The translations under genes were made by a program, and so were the position numbers. 64,000 nt of DNA from Aquibium sp. ELW1220 (GTDB lineage Bacteria; Pseudomonadota; Alphaproteobacteria; Rhizobiales; Rhizobiaceae), in NCBI RefSeq assembly GCF_030398385.1, contig NZ_JAOAOQ010000007.1, positions 62,001-126,000 on the forward strand. Reading direction: 5' to 3'. The notes under the pieces are model-generated. The model did no database searches. It worked only from the letters and a program-made list of their open reading frames with translations, and was not told the DNA's origin. Positions 1 through 8,900 of this stretch are shown one piece after another. Position 1 is the first letter of the stretch. The number at the start of each line of letters is the position of its first letter.

Positions 1-322
1 CGTCAGGGCCGAGCGAAAGCCGCTCCATGACGCCAGGCCGAAAGCCCTCGATCAGGACGTCGGCACCGGCGGCGAGGTCGTGCATCAGGGCGATGCCCTC
101 GGGCGCCTTCAGGTCGACCCGCAGCGTTTCGCGGCCGTGGCGGTCGAGATCGAGCTCCGGCGGGAGGTTCAGAAAGGAAGGCGCTGCCCTCAGCCGGTCG
201 ACGCGAAGCACGCTGGCGCCCATCTCCGACAGGATCAGGGCGGCGAGCGGAACCGGCCCGAGGCCGGCCATCTCGATGACCTTCAGGCCGGCGAGCGGCC
301 CCTTCCGTTCCTCCTCCCCCAT
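1..322 (-). CDS. CaiB/BaiF-type CoA-transferase (N-terminal part, cut by window edge)
   Basis: About 107 N-terminal residues are visible, and the rest lies outside the window. The reading PLAGLKVIEMAGLGPVP near residue 10, LILSEMGASVLRVDR, the segment ETLRVDLKAPEG and IEGFRPGVMERL are characteristic of family III CoA-transferases and alpha-methylacyl-CoA racemases. These enzymes move CoA between organic acids or epimerise 2-methylacyl-CoA in the cytoplasm. The ATG at 322 is preceded by an A/G-rich stretch and lies 13 bases after the stop of the dehydrogenase gene, so the two are probably cotranscribed. LGPVPLAALILSEMGA resembles the racemase branch. The catalytic Asp is outside the window, so racemase and transferase cannot be told apart. 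Confidence 0.85.
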   Translation of the reverse strand, partial: MGEEERKGPLAGLKVIEMAGLGPVPLAALILSEMGASVLRVDRLRAAPSFLNLPPELDLDRHGRETLRVDLKAPEGIALMHDLAAGADVLIEGFRPGVMERLSLGPD

Positions 323-335
323 GGCATGGTGCGCC

Positions 336-1097
336 TTAGCGCGGCGCCATGCGGATGGCGCCGTCGAGGCGGATGGTCTCGGCGTTGAGCATCTGGTTCT
401 CGACGATGTGGCAGGCGAGCGCGCCATACTCCGCCGGCTCGCCGAGGCGCGACGGGAAGGGGACCTGCTGCCCGAGCGAGCGCTGCGCGTCCTCCGGCAG
501 ACCGGCCAGCATCGGCGTCTTGAAGATGCCGGGTGCGATGGTGCAGACGCGGATGCCGGCGCGCGACAGGTCGCGGGCGATCGGCAGCGTCATGCCGACG
601 ACGCCGCCCTTGGAGGCGGAGTAGGCGGCCTGGCCGATCTGGCCGTCATAGGCGGCGACGGAGGCGGTGTTGACGATGACGCCGCGTTCGCCGCCTTCCA
701 GCGGTTCGGACTTTTCGCAGAGGCCGGCAAAGAGGCGGATCATGTTGAAGGAACCGGCGAGATTAACCTCGAGGACCTTCTTGAACATGTCGAGCGGGTG
801 GACACCGTCCTTGCTCGTGGTCTTCATGGCGATGGCGATGCCGGCGCAGTTAATGAGGATGCGCGGCGAGCCGAGCTTCTCGACAACGGTCGCGAACGCG
901 GCTTCCCCGCTCTCGGCGCTGGAGACGTCGCACTTGACGGCGATGCCGCCGATGTCGGCTGCGACCTTCTCGGCCCGCTCCATGCCGACGTCGAAGATGG
1001 CGACCCTGGCGCCGCGCGCGGCAAGCGCGCGCGCCGTCGCCTCGCCAAGGCCCGAACCACCGCCGGTGACGATTGCGACCTGACCCGATGCGTCCAT
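336..1097 (-). CDS. short-chain dehydrogenase/reductase, HSD10-like 3-hydroxyacyl-CoA dehydrogenase
   Basis: The 253-residue protein has the SDR cofactor motif TGGGSGLG near residue 11, the NCAG motif, and the catalytic Ser-Tyr-Lys set in [10 protein letters not shown] and AAYSASKGG. The C-terminal half ([34 protein letters not shown]) matches type II 3-hydroxyacyl-CoA dehydrogenases, which oxidise 3-hydroxyacyl-CoA or 3-hydroxy-2-methylacyl-CoA with NAD+. The start chosen is the ATG at 1097, which has GGAGG just upstream; an upstream in-frame ATG at 1127 lacks this. A CoA-transferase/racemase gene follows directly, which fits branched acyl-CoA breakdown. The pair lies about 100 bases downstream of the transporter operon and may be read through from it. 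The substrate is inferred. Confidence 0.88.
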   Translation of the reverse strand: MDASGQVAIVTGGGSGLGEATARALAARGARVAIFDVGMERAEKVAADIGGIAVKCDVSSAESGEAAFATVVEKLGSPRILINCAGIAIAMKTTSKDGVHPLDMFKKVLEVNLAGSFNMIRLFAGLCEKSEPLEGGERGVIVNTASVAAYDGQIGQAAYSASKGGVVGMTLPIARDLSRAGIRVCTIAPGIFKTPMLAGLPEDAQRSLGQQVPFPSRLGEPAEYGALACHIVENQMLNAETIRLDGAIRMAPR

Positions 1098-1196
1098 GAG
1101 ATATCCTCCCGGAATGTTATGAAACAAAACAATATCGTCTCATCGTAGCGGCAGGAGGGGCGGAAAGGCAAGGCGGACGCGGCGTCGTCCACCGGT

Positions 1197-2048
1197 TCAG
1201 CCGGGCGACAATCCGCGCATCCTCTCATTGCGGCGGCGGATCATTTCCAGGGTCGCGAGAAGCAGGATCGACAGGGCCACGAGCAGGCTGGCGAGCGCCA
1301 GGATGGTCGGGCTGATCTCTTCGCGCAGGCCCGAGAACATGCGCACCGTCATGGGCGTCTGCGCGGGGCCGGCCATGAAGTTGACGATCACCACCTCGTC
1401 GAGCGAGGTGACGAAGGCGAACAAGGCGCCGGAGATGACCCCGGGCAGCAGCAATGGCAGGATGACCCTGAAGAAGGTGCGCGTCTGGTTGGCGCCGAGG
1501 CTCTGGGAGGCGCGGATGAGCGTCTGGTCGAAGCCGGCGAGGGATGCCGTGACCGTCAGGACCACGAAGGGCGTGCCCAGCACGACGTGGCTCAGGATGA
1601 TGCCGAGATAGGTGTTCGACAGGCCGATACGGGCAAAGAAGCTGAACAGAGCGGCCGCCGTGATGATCAGCGGCACGATCATCGGCGAGATCAGGATCGC
1701 GGTGATCAGCGCGCGCGCGGGCATGTTGCGCCGGTTGAGCCCCAGAGCCGCCACCGTCCCCAGCGCCGTGGCCACGATGGTGGAGGCGATGGCGATGATG
1801 AAGGAATTGGCGATGGAGTTCAGCCACTCGCTGGAGCCGAGCAGATCGCGGTACCAGCGCAGCGAATAGCCGTCCGGGTCGAGCGACAGCATCTCGCGGG
1901 TGAAGGTGAAATAGGGCTGCGCGTTGAAGGCGAGCGGGATGATGACGATGATGGGGGCGATGAGGAAAAAGAAGATCAGCCCGCAGATCACGCGGAACGC
2001 ATAGTACCATATGCGCTCCGACGTCGTCGCATAGGTGGGAACGGCCAT
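1197..2048 (-). CDS. ABC transporter permease, PotC-type (spermidine/putrescine-like)
   Basis: This is a 283-residue inner-membrane protein with about six hydrophobic segments. One segment starts near residue 20 (FLIAPIIVIIPLAF), and the EAA-type cytoplasmic loop ASQSLGANQTRTFFRVILP near residues 182-200 contacts the ATPase. Length and layout fit the second permease of polyamine-type importers (PotC/PotI). The gene starts 9 bases after the PotB-like gene ends, so the two are translated together. Its downstream end is followed by about 100 bases before the dehydrogenase gene. The transported solute cannot be read from the sequence: polyamine, opine and mannopine importers share this family. 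Confidence 0.9.
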   Translation of the reverse strand: MAVPTYATTSERIWYYAFRVICGLIFFFLIAPIIVIIPLAFNAQPYFTFTREMLSLDPDGYSLRWYRDLLGSSEWLNSIANSFIIAIASTIVATALGTVAALGLNRRNMPARALITAILISPMIVPLIITAAALFSFFARIGLSNTYLGIILSHVVLGTPFVVLTVTASLAGFDQTLIRASQSLGANQTRTFFRVILPLLLPGVISGALFAFVTSLDEVVIVNFMAGPAQTPMTVRMFSGLREEISPTILALASLLVALSILLLATLEMIRRRNERMRGLSPG

Positions 2049-2057
2049 CGTCGCCTC

Positions 2058-3323
2058 CTAACCGAATTTCAGCTTGTCGACGCCGACCAGCCGGTTGAAC
2101 AGCCAGTAGACGAGGAGGACCGCGACGAGCAGGATGGTGGCCAGAGCCGCCGCGAGCTTCAACTGCGCGCTCGATCCCTGCATGTTGTCGGCGATCAGGT
2201 TGGAGATGAAGATGCCGCTGTCGCCGCCGACCAGTGCCGGCGTGATGTAGTAGCCGATCGCCAGGATGAAGACGAGGATGCAGCCGGCCGCAAGACCCGG
2301 CACGGTGAGCGGGAAATACACCGACCACCAGGCCCGGAACGGATGCGCGCCGAGCGACTTGGCCGCCCGCAGGTAGGACGGCGGGATTGTCTTCATCACG
2401 GAATAGAGCGGCAGCACCATGAAGGGCAAAAGGATGTGCGTCATCGCCACCACCGTGCCGATGCGGTTGTAGATCATCCGCAGCCGGCCGTCGGTGTCGA
2501 TCACGCCGGCCCAGACCAGAAGCTCGTTGATCACCCCCTGCTGCTGCAGGAGCACGATCCAGGCCGAGGTTCGCACCAGGAGCGAGGTCCAGAACGGCAG
2601 CAGCACGAGGATGAGGAGCAGGTTGGCGATCCGTACGGGCTGCGTGGCGACCATGTAGGAGATGGGGTAGGCGAGCAACACGCAGATGCCGGTGATGAGG
2701 ATGCTCATCCAGGCGGTACGGAAGAACAGCGACTGGTAGACCTGGTAGACCTCCGGCCGCGGCGCGATCTCGCCCTGGGCGTTGTATTCGTAGTCCACCG
2801 CGAGGAGGTAGTAGGTCGGGGTTATCAGGCGGGATTCGCGCTGCAGGATGTGCCAGAACTCGAGGCTCGCCCAGTCCTCGTCGGCCTCCAGGAATTTTTC
2901 GCGATAGGGCGCCGACCACGCGTCGACGTTGCGCGCGGTGCGCATCATGGTCGAGCGGGCGCCGGGGATCTCGCGGTTGATGCGGGCGGCGGCGCGGCCG
3001 ATGGTGCGGTTCTCCACGCCGACGATCATGTCGGCGGCCATCGCCTGGAACACCGCCTCGGGCGGCACGTCCTCGCCGTCCCAGGACGAGAGGGCCGCCG
3101 CCGTCTGCGGCAGGTATTCGCGGATCTCGGGATTGTAGACCGAGCGCCAGATCATCGCGACGATCGGAATGGCGAAGACCAGCAGGATGAAAACCAGCAG
3201 CGGCGCGACCAGCGCGAACGCGCGCCGGCGCTCGACCGCCTGGGAGCGCCGCAGCGCTTCCTTGAGCGGGGTGCCGTCGGCGGCCACCAGCGGCGCCTTC
3301 GATCTCTGTTCCCTGGTCGCCAT
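2058..3323 (-). CDS. ABC transporter permease, PotB-type, with an extended periplasmic loop
   Basis: The protein has 421 residues, against about 280-310 for typical PotB. The first membrane segment lies near residues 36-58. About 145 polar residues follow before the second membrane segment near residue 205 (MSILITGICVLLAYPISYMV). The remaining segments and the EAA loop (LRAAKSLGAHPFRAWWSVYFPL) are normal. The long loop should face the periplasm and could contact the binding protein. The gene lies between the binding-protein gene and the PotC-like gene in the order ATPase - binding protein - PotB - PotC. A long first loop is known in part of this permease family, so it is not an artefact of the start choice. 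Confidence 0.9.
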   Translation of the reverse strand: MATREQRSKAPLVAADGTPLKEALRRSQAVERRRAFALVAPLLVFILLVFAIPIVAMIWRSVYNPEIREYLPQTAAALSSWDGEDVPPEAVFQAMAADMIVGVENRTIGRAAARINREIPGARSTMMRTARNVDAWSAPYREKFLEADEDWASLEFWHILQRESRLITPTYYLLAVDYEYNAQGEIAPRPEVYQVYQSLFFRTAWMSILITGICVLLAYPISYMVATQPVRIANLLLILVLLPFWTSLLVRTSAWIVLLQQQGVINELLVWAGVIDTDGRLRMIYNRIGTVVAMTHILLPFMVLPLYSVMKTIPPSYLRAAKSLGAHPFRAWWSVYFPLTVPGLAAGCILVFILAIGYYITPALVGGDSGIFISNLIADNMQGSSAQLKLAAALATILLVAVLLVYWLFNRLVGVDKLKFG

Positions 3324-3362
3324 CGATCTCTTCCCGCTTGCGGTCTCGTCAGGTGGAGAGGC

Positions 3363-3381
3363 GGGGCGCGCTGTGCGCCCC
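3363..3381 (-). promoter_or_regulatory. intercistronic hairpin after the binding-protein gene
   Basis: A perfect 7-base-pair stem (GGGGCGC with GCGCCCC, 5-base loop) lies in the 80-base gap between the binding-protein gene and the PotB-like gene. No run of T follows it on the transcribed strand. It is more likely an mRNA-stabilising or partial stop element that keeps binding-protein mRNA above permease mRNA than a full terminator. Confidence 0.4.
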
Positions 3382-3403
3382 GTCCCATGTCAGGTGCCGC
3401 AGA

Positions 3404-4495
3404 TCAGCCTGCGACCCAGGCGTTGAAGCGCTCCTCGAGCGAATCGCCGTAGTCGGCCCAGAACTGGACGTCGAACCGGATGGCGGTCTCGAGGTTCTCC
3501 GGGCTGGTCGGCATGTGCGGCTTCATGTCGATGTCGGTGCCTTCGAGCGTGCCGACGAGCGGCGCGGACGAGTTGCGGGCCGGACCGTAGGAAATGTACT
3601 TCGCCTGGTCGGCGAGGCGCTGGGTGTCGGTGGCGAAGCGGATGTAGTCCTTGATCAGTTCTTCGTTGCCGGTGTCGACGGGGATCACCCAGCCGTCGGT
3701 CTCGAACATCTGGTGGTCCCACATGATCTCGAAGGGCTGGTCCTCGTTGGCCTGCGCGTTGAAGATGCGGCCGTTGTAGGCGGTCGCGATCACGGCCTCC
3801 TTGTCGGCCAGCATCTGGGGCGGCTGGGCGCCTTCCGACCACCAGATCACGCTGTCCTTGATCTCGTCGAGCTTGGCGAAGGCGCGGTCCTGGCCCTCGG
3901 GCGTGGCGAGCACCTCGTAGACCTGGTCCGGCTCGACGCCGTCGGCGATCAGCGCCCATTCGAGGTTCTTCTGCGGAATCTGCTGCAGCGCGCGCGTGCC
4001 GGGGAAGGCCTCGACGTTCCAGATGTCCTCGACGGTCTGCGGACCGCCGTCGGGAAAGGCCTCGGTGTTGTAGGCGAACATGGTCGAGTAGAGGATCTGC
4101 GGGATGAAGCACTCGCCGATCGTGCCGTCCACGAAGTCCTCCGAGGCCGGCGTGCCGTCCGGCGCGGGCGCCAGCCACTCGTCGGGATCGATCTGCAGGA
4201 CGAGGCCCTCGTCGCAGGCGCGCTGGGCGTCCGCCTGGAGGAGATCGACGACGTCCCAGGTCACGTTGCCAGCCTCGACCTGGGCGCGGATGCCGGCCAG
4301 GCCGTTCGCCGACTTGTCCTCGGTGACGATCTCGACGCCGGTCTTCTCCTCGTAGGGCTCGTGATAGGCCTTGTCCTGCGAGTTCGAGTAGGCGCCGCCC
4401 CAGGAGACGATCGTCAGCTGCTTGTCCTGCGCGACGGCTGCTCCGCCCATGGCGATCGCGGCCGCGGTGCTCGTGAGGATGAGTGTGCGTTTCAT
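3404..4495 (-). CDS. periplasmic solute-binding protein, PotD/PotF-like
   Basis: The 363-residue precursor starts with a signal peptide (KR, hydrophobic TLILTSTAAAIAMGGAAVA, then AQ at the likely cleavage site near residue 22). The mature start QLTIVSWGGAYSNSQ and the later segments WDVVDLLQADAQRACDEG and IFALG-type hinge regions place it among the periplasmic binding proteins of polyamine/opine-type importers. It would capture the solute and deliver it to the two permeases downstream. The ATG at 4495 has AAAGG upstream; an ORF extension further upstream has no signal peptide and is out of character. The ligand is not certain. Confidence 0.9.
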   Translation of the reverse strand: MKRTLILTSTAAAIAMGGAAVAQDKQLTIVSWGGAYSNSQDKAYHEPYEEKTGVEIVTEDKSANGLAGIRAQVEAGNVTWDVVDLLQADAQRACDEGLVLQIDPDEWLAPAPDGTPASEDFVDGTIGECFIPQILYSTMFAYNTEAFPDGGPQTVEDIWNVEAFPGTRALQQIPQKNLEWALIADGVEPDQVYEVLATPEGQDRAFAKLDEIKDSVIWWSEGAQPPQMLADKEAVIATAYNGRIFNAQANEDQPFEIMWDHQMFETDGWVIPVDTGNEELIKDYIRFATDTQRLADQAKYISYGPARNSSAPLVGTLEGTDIDMKPHMPTSPENLETAIRFDVQFWADYGDSLEERFNAWVAG

Positions 4496-4616
4496 GTTGA
4501 CACCTTTCCGTGCATTGAATCGATTTCGACGCGGTGCGCAGGCAGGCTGCGTCCGGCCACCACTGTCATGAATTGCAAGGCCGCCGGCGGACCCTGTTTG
4601 CGAGGCGTGTCGGCGC

Positions 4617-5765
4617 CTATTCGCCGCGGTCGAGCGCGCGGCAATCCTCGGTCGCCCAGCCGACCCGGACCATCTCGCCGCGCTTGAAGCGCCGGGCGCC
4701 GAGCCGGTTGCGGGTCTTGACGATGAAGTCGGCATTGCCGGCCACCGTCATGCGGGTGCGGATGTGGTCGCCGAGATAGATGACCTCCTCGACACGGGCG
4801 GTGACGGTGTGGTCCGTCACGCTCTCGTCGGGGTCAATCTCGACGCGCTCGGGACGGATCGAGAGCTGCGTGCGCTCGCCCGGCCCGGCATTGATGGCGA
4901 GCGCGTGGACGCTTTCGCCGTCGGTCAGCTCGACGCGGGCGATGCCGTCGTTGATCGACCGGATGCGGCCGTGCAGCGTGTTGTTCTCGCCGATGAACTG
5001 GGCGACGAAGCTGTTTTCCGGCTTCTCGTAGAGCACTTCCGGGGGCGCGAGCTGCTGGATGACGCCGTCGTTGAAGACGGCGACGCGGTCCGACATGGTC
5101 AGCGCCTCGCTCTGGTCGTGGGTGACGTAGATGACCGTCACGCCGAGCGATTCGTGGATGTGCTTGATCTCGTACTGCATGTGCTCGCGCAGTTGCTTGT
5201 CGAGCGCCCCGAGCGGCTCGTCCATGAGGACGAGCTCGGGTTCGAAGACGAGCGCGCGGGCGAGCGCGATGCGCTGCTGCTGGCCGCCGGAGAGCTGTGT
5301 CGGCCGGCGACCGTGGAAGGAACCGTCGCCCATCTGCACCATGTCGAGGGCGCGCTGCACCTTCTTTTCCTGCTCGGCGCGGCCGAGGCCGCGGACGCTG
5401 AGCGGGAAGGCCAGGTTCTCGGCGATCGTCATGTGCGGGAACAGCGCGTAGTTCTGGAACACCATGCCGATGCCGCGCTGGTGCGGCGGCACGCTGTTGA
5501 TGGGGCGGCCATCGAGATAGATCTCGCCATTGGTGGCGGCCTCGAAGCCGGCGACCATCATCAGGCAGGTGGTCTTGCCCGAGCCGGACGGTCCGAGCAT
5601 GGTCAGGAACTCGCCGCGCGCAATGCTCAGGTTGAGATTTTTCACGACAAGCGTCTCGCCGTCGTAGGATTTCTGCACCTCCTCGAACAGCACCATAGGA
5701 CGTTCGGTCGCTTCGGCAGGCGCAAGCGACACGTCGCGGCTCTTCACCGCGGCCAAGTCATTCAA
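4617..5765 (-). CDS. ABC transporter ATP-binding protein, PotA-like
   Basis: This cytoplasmic ATPase powers the importer. It shows Walker A GPSGSGKTT, the signature LSGGQQQR, Walker B LVLMDEP followed by LGALD, and the H-loop YVTHDQSEA. A C-terminal TOBE-type domain begins near residue 290. The start is taken as TTG at 5765 because AAGGAG lies 6 bases upstream. This gives 382 residues, close to PotA length, and no ATG in frame is as well placed. It is the first gene of the operon, with 121 bases before the binding-protein gene. The upstream 500 bases are AT-rich and probably hold the promoter. Confidence 0.9.
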   Translation of the reverse strand: MNDLAAVKSRDVSLAPAEATERPMVLFEEVQKSYDGETLVVKNLNLSIARGEFLTMLGPSGSGKTTCLMMVAGFEAATNGEIYLDGRPINSVPPHQRGIGMVFQNYALFPHMTIAENLAFPLSVRGLGRAEQEKKVQRALDMVQMGDGSFHGRRPTQLSGGQQQRIALARALVFEPELVLMDEPLGALDKQLREHMQYEIKHIHESLGVTVIYVTHDQSEALTMSDRVAVFNDGVIQQLAPPEVLYEKPENSFVAQFIGENNTLHGRIRSINDGIARVELTDGESVHALAINAGPGERTQLSIRPERVEIDPDESVTDHTVTARVEEVIYLGDHIRTRMTVAGNADFIVKTRNRLGARRFKRGEMVRVGWATEDCRALDRGE

Positions 5766-6290
5766 TGTTGACTCCTTCCGGATATTTTTCGTGATCCTAT
5801 AGCAAATTATGCTGAAGATCAAACCCCGGCGGCCATATTCCTGATATATGTGTATTGGTCGGTTCAATAGTTCGATATTAAATGTCTATAGACGTCCTGA
5901 TATTCGACTTTTCTTGTCAAATAGTGCGATCAAATTCTTATTAATCGCTCGGAGTATCGTAAAATTGTTATCACGAAGAAAAAATAGGCTTTGATGCGAG
6001 CGGAATTCGTGACATGATTTTGCTGGCGTCGCTCTACTTGAATGTGAAAGGTAGCGCGCCGGGCAGAGCTCTTGCGCTGTCCTTGTGCCGAAATACAAAA
6101 TAACGTCCCCGGCCATGAGCTGAAGAAACCGCGAAACAAAGCGTCGATGGGGCGATTTCACGCGAGGTGACCGGAAGTATTCCGGAAAATTGTCCAAGAA
6201 AATGAAATGAAAACGAAAATGATATAGTCGGATGCCGGCCGTATCACAGCATGCCGGAATCGCATGCGACAGGCCTCGATCGCGTCCGAG
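5766..6290 (-). promoter_or_regulatory. AT-rich intergenic region upstream of the ABC operon
   Basis: About 525 bases with no convincing gene. The stretch 5800-6240 is visibly richer in A and T than the rest of the window, which is what a promoter and regulator-binding region in a GC-rich genome would look like. I could not assign -35/-10 boxes or an operator. A 103-codon minus-strand frame (5886-6197) has no recognisable content and atypical composition, and is not called. Confidence 0.35.
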
Positions 6291-6311
6291 CCCCGTCCCG
6301 CGGGGACGGGG
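6291..6311 (-). terminator. possible terminator of the DUF2333 operon
   Basis: A perfect 9-base-pair stem (CCCCGTCCC with GGGACGGGG, loop of three) lies 46 bases after the end of the DUF2333 gene. The T-run usual for factor-independent termination is missing, so it may act with Rho or only protect the transcript end. Confidence 0.4.
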
Positions 6312-6356
6312 CAGGGCTGATGCGCTGCGGAACGACTGGATTGCCGCGCGGCGTTC

Positions 6357-7481
6357 TCAGCGATCGAGCACCGAGCGAAGCTCGACGAGGTTGGACCGCA
6401 CGCGCAGCACGTAGAAGCCCATCGTGGCGAGATGGGTCGGCATGATCCAGCCGGCCTCGTCGCCGTTCGAGATGATGAAGGGCTGTATCCGCAGGGCCGC
6501 GCGGAACTGGTCCTCCGTGGCATCCCACAGCGGCTTGATCGACCGCTGCGCAATGACATCCTCGAAGTCGGCTCCCGCGGCATGAAGGATGCCGTAGTAG
6601 CCATACAACTGGCCATAGGCGAACCAGAAGCGATCGTCGGCGCGAACGTCGAACCAGCCGCGATTGTAGAGTTCGGAGCGCTCGCGCAGGATCGCGGAGG
6701 TGGAGCCGATGTCGTTGGCGATGCGGTCGAGGAACTGGATGAGATTGTCGGCGCGCGCGTCGAAGACGGCGTTGCATCCGGCCAGGCGTTCGTTGAACAC
6801 CCGCAGGTCGCGGATTGCCGAGCGATAGAAGGCAGGCGTCGGCGTCTTCGGGCCGAAGGGATTGACGCCGAAATACCAGGTGGACTCGTCGAACTGCATG
6901 TTGCCGCGCGCGTCCTGCAGGTTCGAATCGATCTGCGAGGTACCGCGCACGCGGCCGAGCGTATCGACGAGTTCGACGGTGGTTCTCCGGATCGCCTGGT
7001 TGACCCCGCGCTGGAAGGACGCCTCGTTGTCGAAGAAGGGCGTGCTGTCCCAATCGATGCCGAAGAAGCCGGTCTTGTAGAGCAGCATCGACGAGATCCA
7101 GGCGTTCTGGTTCACGTTGAAGTCGATCAGGTCGGCGGTAACGTCGGCGATGGCGGACCGCCCGCAGGTCCGGGTCGTGTCGCCCGCACCGGCGGCCGTG
7201 ATCTGTTCGCCGGCCGAGACCGCGCGCTGGTCGAGCTGGTAGGCGTCGACGTAATCGGGATTGAAACCGGCCCAGCGCTGCGTCTGGTAGAAGAAGTTGG
7301 CGTAGAGGCCCAGGAGAACGAGGAGGGCGATGCCGATCGGACCCTTGATCAGCCATCCCCGCCGCGCATACCAGCGGCTGGCGGCAAGGAAGGGCCACAG
7401 CAGGATGCCGATGACCCATCCGATGCCGCGGCCGATGGCCTGGAAGACCCGCGAGAAGAAGTCGACGATCGGATCCAGCAT
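6357..7481 (-). CDS. DUF2333 family membrane-anchored protein
   Basis: The protein has 374 residues. A cytoplasmic amphipathic start (MLDPIVDFFSRVFQAIGRGI) leads into hydrophobic segments near residues 18-32 and 49-64. A large, probably periplasmic, alpha-helical domain follows with conserved aromatic motifs (YQLDQRA, ASFQRGVNQAI, STWYFGVNPFGP). This layout fits DUF2333, a family without an assigned biochemical role. The ATG at 7481 has AGGGGG upstream. It is the last gene of the minus-strand cluster that includes the AAA+ ATPase and would supply its only clear membrane anchor. A repeat element separates it from the preceding gene. Confidence 0.75.
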   Translation of the reverse strand: MLDPIVDFFSRVFQAIGRGIGWVIGILLWPFLAASRWYARRGWLIKGPIGIALLVLLGLYANFFYQTQRWAGFNPDYVDAYQLDQRAVSAGEQITAAGAGDTTRTCGRSAIADVTADLIDFNVNQNAWISSMLLYKTGFFGIDWDSTPFFDNEASFQRGVNQAIRRTTVELVDTLGRVRGTSQIDSNLQDARGNMQFDESTWYFGVNPFGPKTPTPAFYRSAIRDLRVFNERLAGCNAVFDARADNLIQFLDRIANDIGSTSAILRERSELYNRGWFDVRADDRFWFAYGQLYGYYGILHAAGADFEDVIAQRSIKPLWDATEDQFRAALRIQPFIISNGDEAGWIMPTHLATMGFYVLRVRSNLVELRSVLDR

Positions 7482-7495
7482 TCTTACCCCCTGAA

Positions 7496-7597
7496 GCATG
7501 TCTCCCGAAAGCGGGCACCGGTTTCGGGTGAAAGACATGCGCGAAAACAGAGACCTAAAGCGTGCGGCGCGAATCTGGAAGATCGCGACACGCTTTA
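7496..7597. repeat. rhizobial-type palindromic intergenic element
   Basis: Two nested palindromes and a third hairpin fill the gap between two genes. GCATGTCT (7496) pairs with AGACATGC (ends 7540), and inside it CCCGAAA pairs with TTTCGGG. Then TAAAGCGTG (7556) pairs with CACGCTTTA (ends 7597). The sequence resembles a dispersed intergenic element I know from Rhizobium, Sinorhizobium and Mesorhizobium genomes. Its right end overlaps the stop codon of the upstream gene. It may shape mRNA stability between the two genes. Confidence 0.65.
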
Positions 7598-8881
7598 GTC
7601 CGTCAGTCCGTAGAGCTTCCGTCGAAGCCCGGCCTTGTCGGAGAGATAGGCGGTCTTCAGCATCTCCACAACGTGGCGCCGCCAGTTCGGCTCGAACGTC
7701 TCGTAGTCTGCGTAGAAGGCCTGCTTGTTGAAGACGTAGCGCGAAATGAAGTCGTCGGGCACGAAGTCGGCGATCAGCATGTTGGTCAGCCAGGCATCGG
7801 GATGTTCGGGCTTGGCGCGCACGACGAGGAACCGCCTTGCCGGTTCGATCTCGTCGAGGTTTATCCGGCCGGTGCGCCCGACCTCCCGCTTCATGGCGTT
7901 GAGAAACGGGAACACCCCGTCGCTGTTGACGAGATTGGCGTGGCCGTGGATCCAGGTCTGCAGCCAGACCTTGTCGGCCATCGTCAGATCGACCGCCGGA
8001 TCGTTGCGGCAGACGAGGGTGCGGATCGTCATGTCGGCGCGATGCTCGAGATAGCCCGACGCCTCCAGCCAGGAGGCGCGCGGCAGGTCGAGCCGCCCGG
8101 TCGAGAGCAGGAACTGGAACACCCGCTCGGCGTCGTGGATCGACAGGTAGCTGACCTGCCAGGGGCGCGAGCGGCGGAAGCCGGGCGCCGACGGGTCGGA
8201 GATCACCGTCGTCATGTCCGGATCGACGAAGACGTAGAGCCCGCCGAAATGGCTGGTCCAGAAGGCATTGTGGCGGAAGATGACCTGGTCGGGAACGAGC
8301 GCGTTCTCGCGGATGTCGCCGCAGACCTTCGCCAGTTCCACCATCTTCTCCAGCATGGCCGAATCGCGCCAGGCCTCGGGCTCCTGCTTCAGCCGGTCGG
8401 CCAGGCGGCCCAGTTCCGCGGCCTTGCCGAGCACGTCCTCGGCCGACAGCACCTTGAACTCGACCTGGTTGATCGACAGCAGGTCCTCGATGTCGTCCAC
8501 CCTGGCGACGCTGTCCTCGATCTCGCCGTAGATCACGTCCTTGATGGTCAGCGCATCGATGGCGCGCCGGTTGCGCGACAGGAACTCGAACATCAGCTGC
8601 GAGGTGTTCGAGAATGCGGTGTGCACGACCGGAAGCTCGATCTGCGACGGCGTCAGCACGATGAAACGCCGGTTCACCCCGTTCGGGTCGAGATAGGCAA
8701 AGTCGCCGAACTCCTCGGCCACCTGCGGCGAGAAGCCGGTACGGTCGATCTCGAAGCTGTCGAGCTTCGTCGGCGCCAGCCCGAAGGCAGTGAGCGCCTT
8801 GTTGTAGCGTGCGATGAGGTGAGGTTCCTCCACCGTCAGCAGGCGGCCGTAGATGAGTTCGCTATCGCGGAGCAGGTTCAT
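7595..8881 (-). CDS. conserved protein of unknown function (AAA+/DUF2333 cluster)
   Basis: The protein has about 428 residues, appears soluble, and has no signal peptide, membrane segment or catalytic motif I recognise. Charged helical segments dominate the middle, and the C-terminal part is rich in aromatic residues (VWLQTWIHGHANLV, FNKQAFYADYETFEPNWRRH). The ATG at 8881 is used; an in-frame TTG at 8896 is possible, but neither has a clear ribosome-binding site. The upstream toxin gene ends at 8901. I recall similar proteins only as hypotheticals in Rhizobiales next to DUF2333 and AAA+ genes, so a shared role with those neighbours is inferred. Confidence 0.6.
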   Translation of the reverse strand: MNLLRDSELIYGRLLTVEEPHLIARYNKALTAFGLAPTKLDSFEIDRTGFSPQVAEEFGDFAYLDPNGVNRRFIVLTPSQIELPVVHTAFSNTSQLMFEFLSRNRRAIDALTIKDVIYGEIEDSVARVDDIEDLLSINQVEFKVLSAEDVLGKAAELGRLADRLKQEPEAWRDSAMLEKMVELAKVCGDIRENALVPDQVIFRHNAFWTSHFGGLYVFVDPDMTTVISDPSAPGFRRSRPWQVSYLSIHDAERVFQFLLSTGRLDLPRASWLEASGYLEHRADMTIRTLVCRNDPAVDLTMADKVWLQTWIHGHANLVNSDGVFPFLNAMKREVGRTGRINLDEIEPARRFLVVRAKPEHPDAWLTNMLIADFVPDDFISRYVFNKQAFYADYETFEPNWRRHVVEMLKTAYLSDKAGLRRKLYGLTD

Positions 8882-8900
8882 GTCGGATTTTGCCAACCTG

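Noticed and set aside
1587-3452. 621-codon plus-strand frame opposite the two permease genes
   Set aside because: Asp/Arg/His-rich translation typical of antisense to GC-rich genes; no motif, and the minus-strand permeases are clear.
5886-6197. 103-codon minus-strand frame upstream of potA-like gene
   Set aside because: No ribosome-binding site, no recognisable family, unusual composition in an AT-rich spacer.
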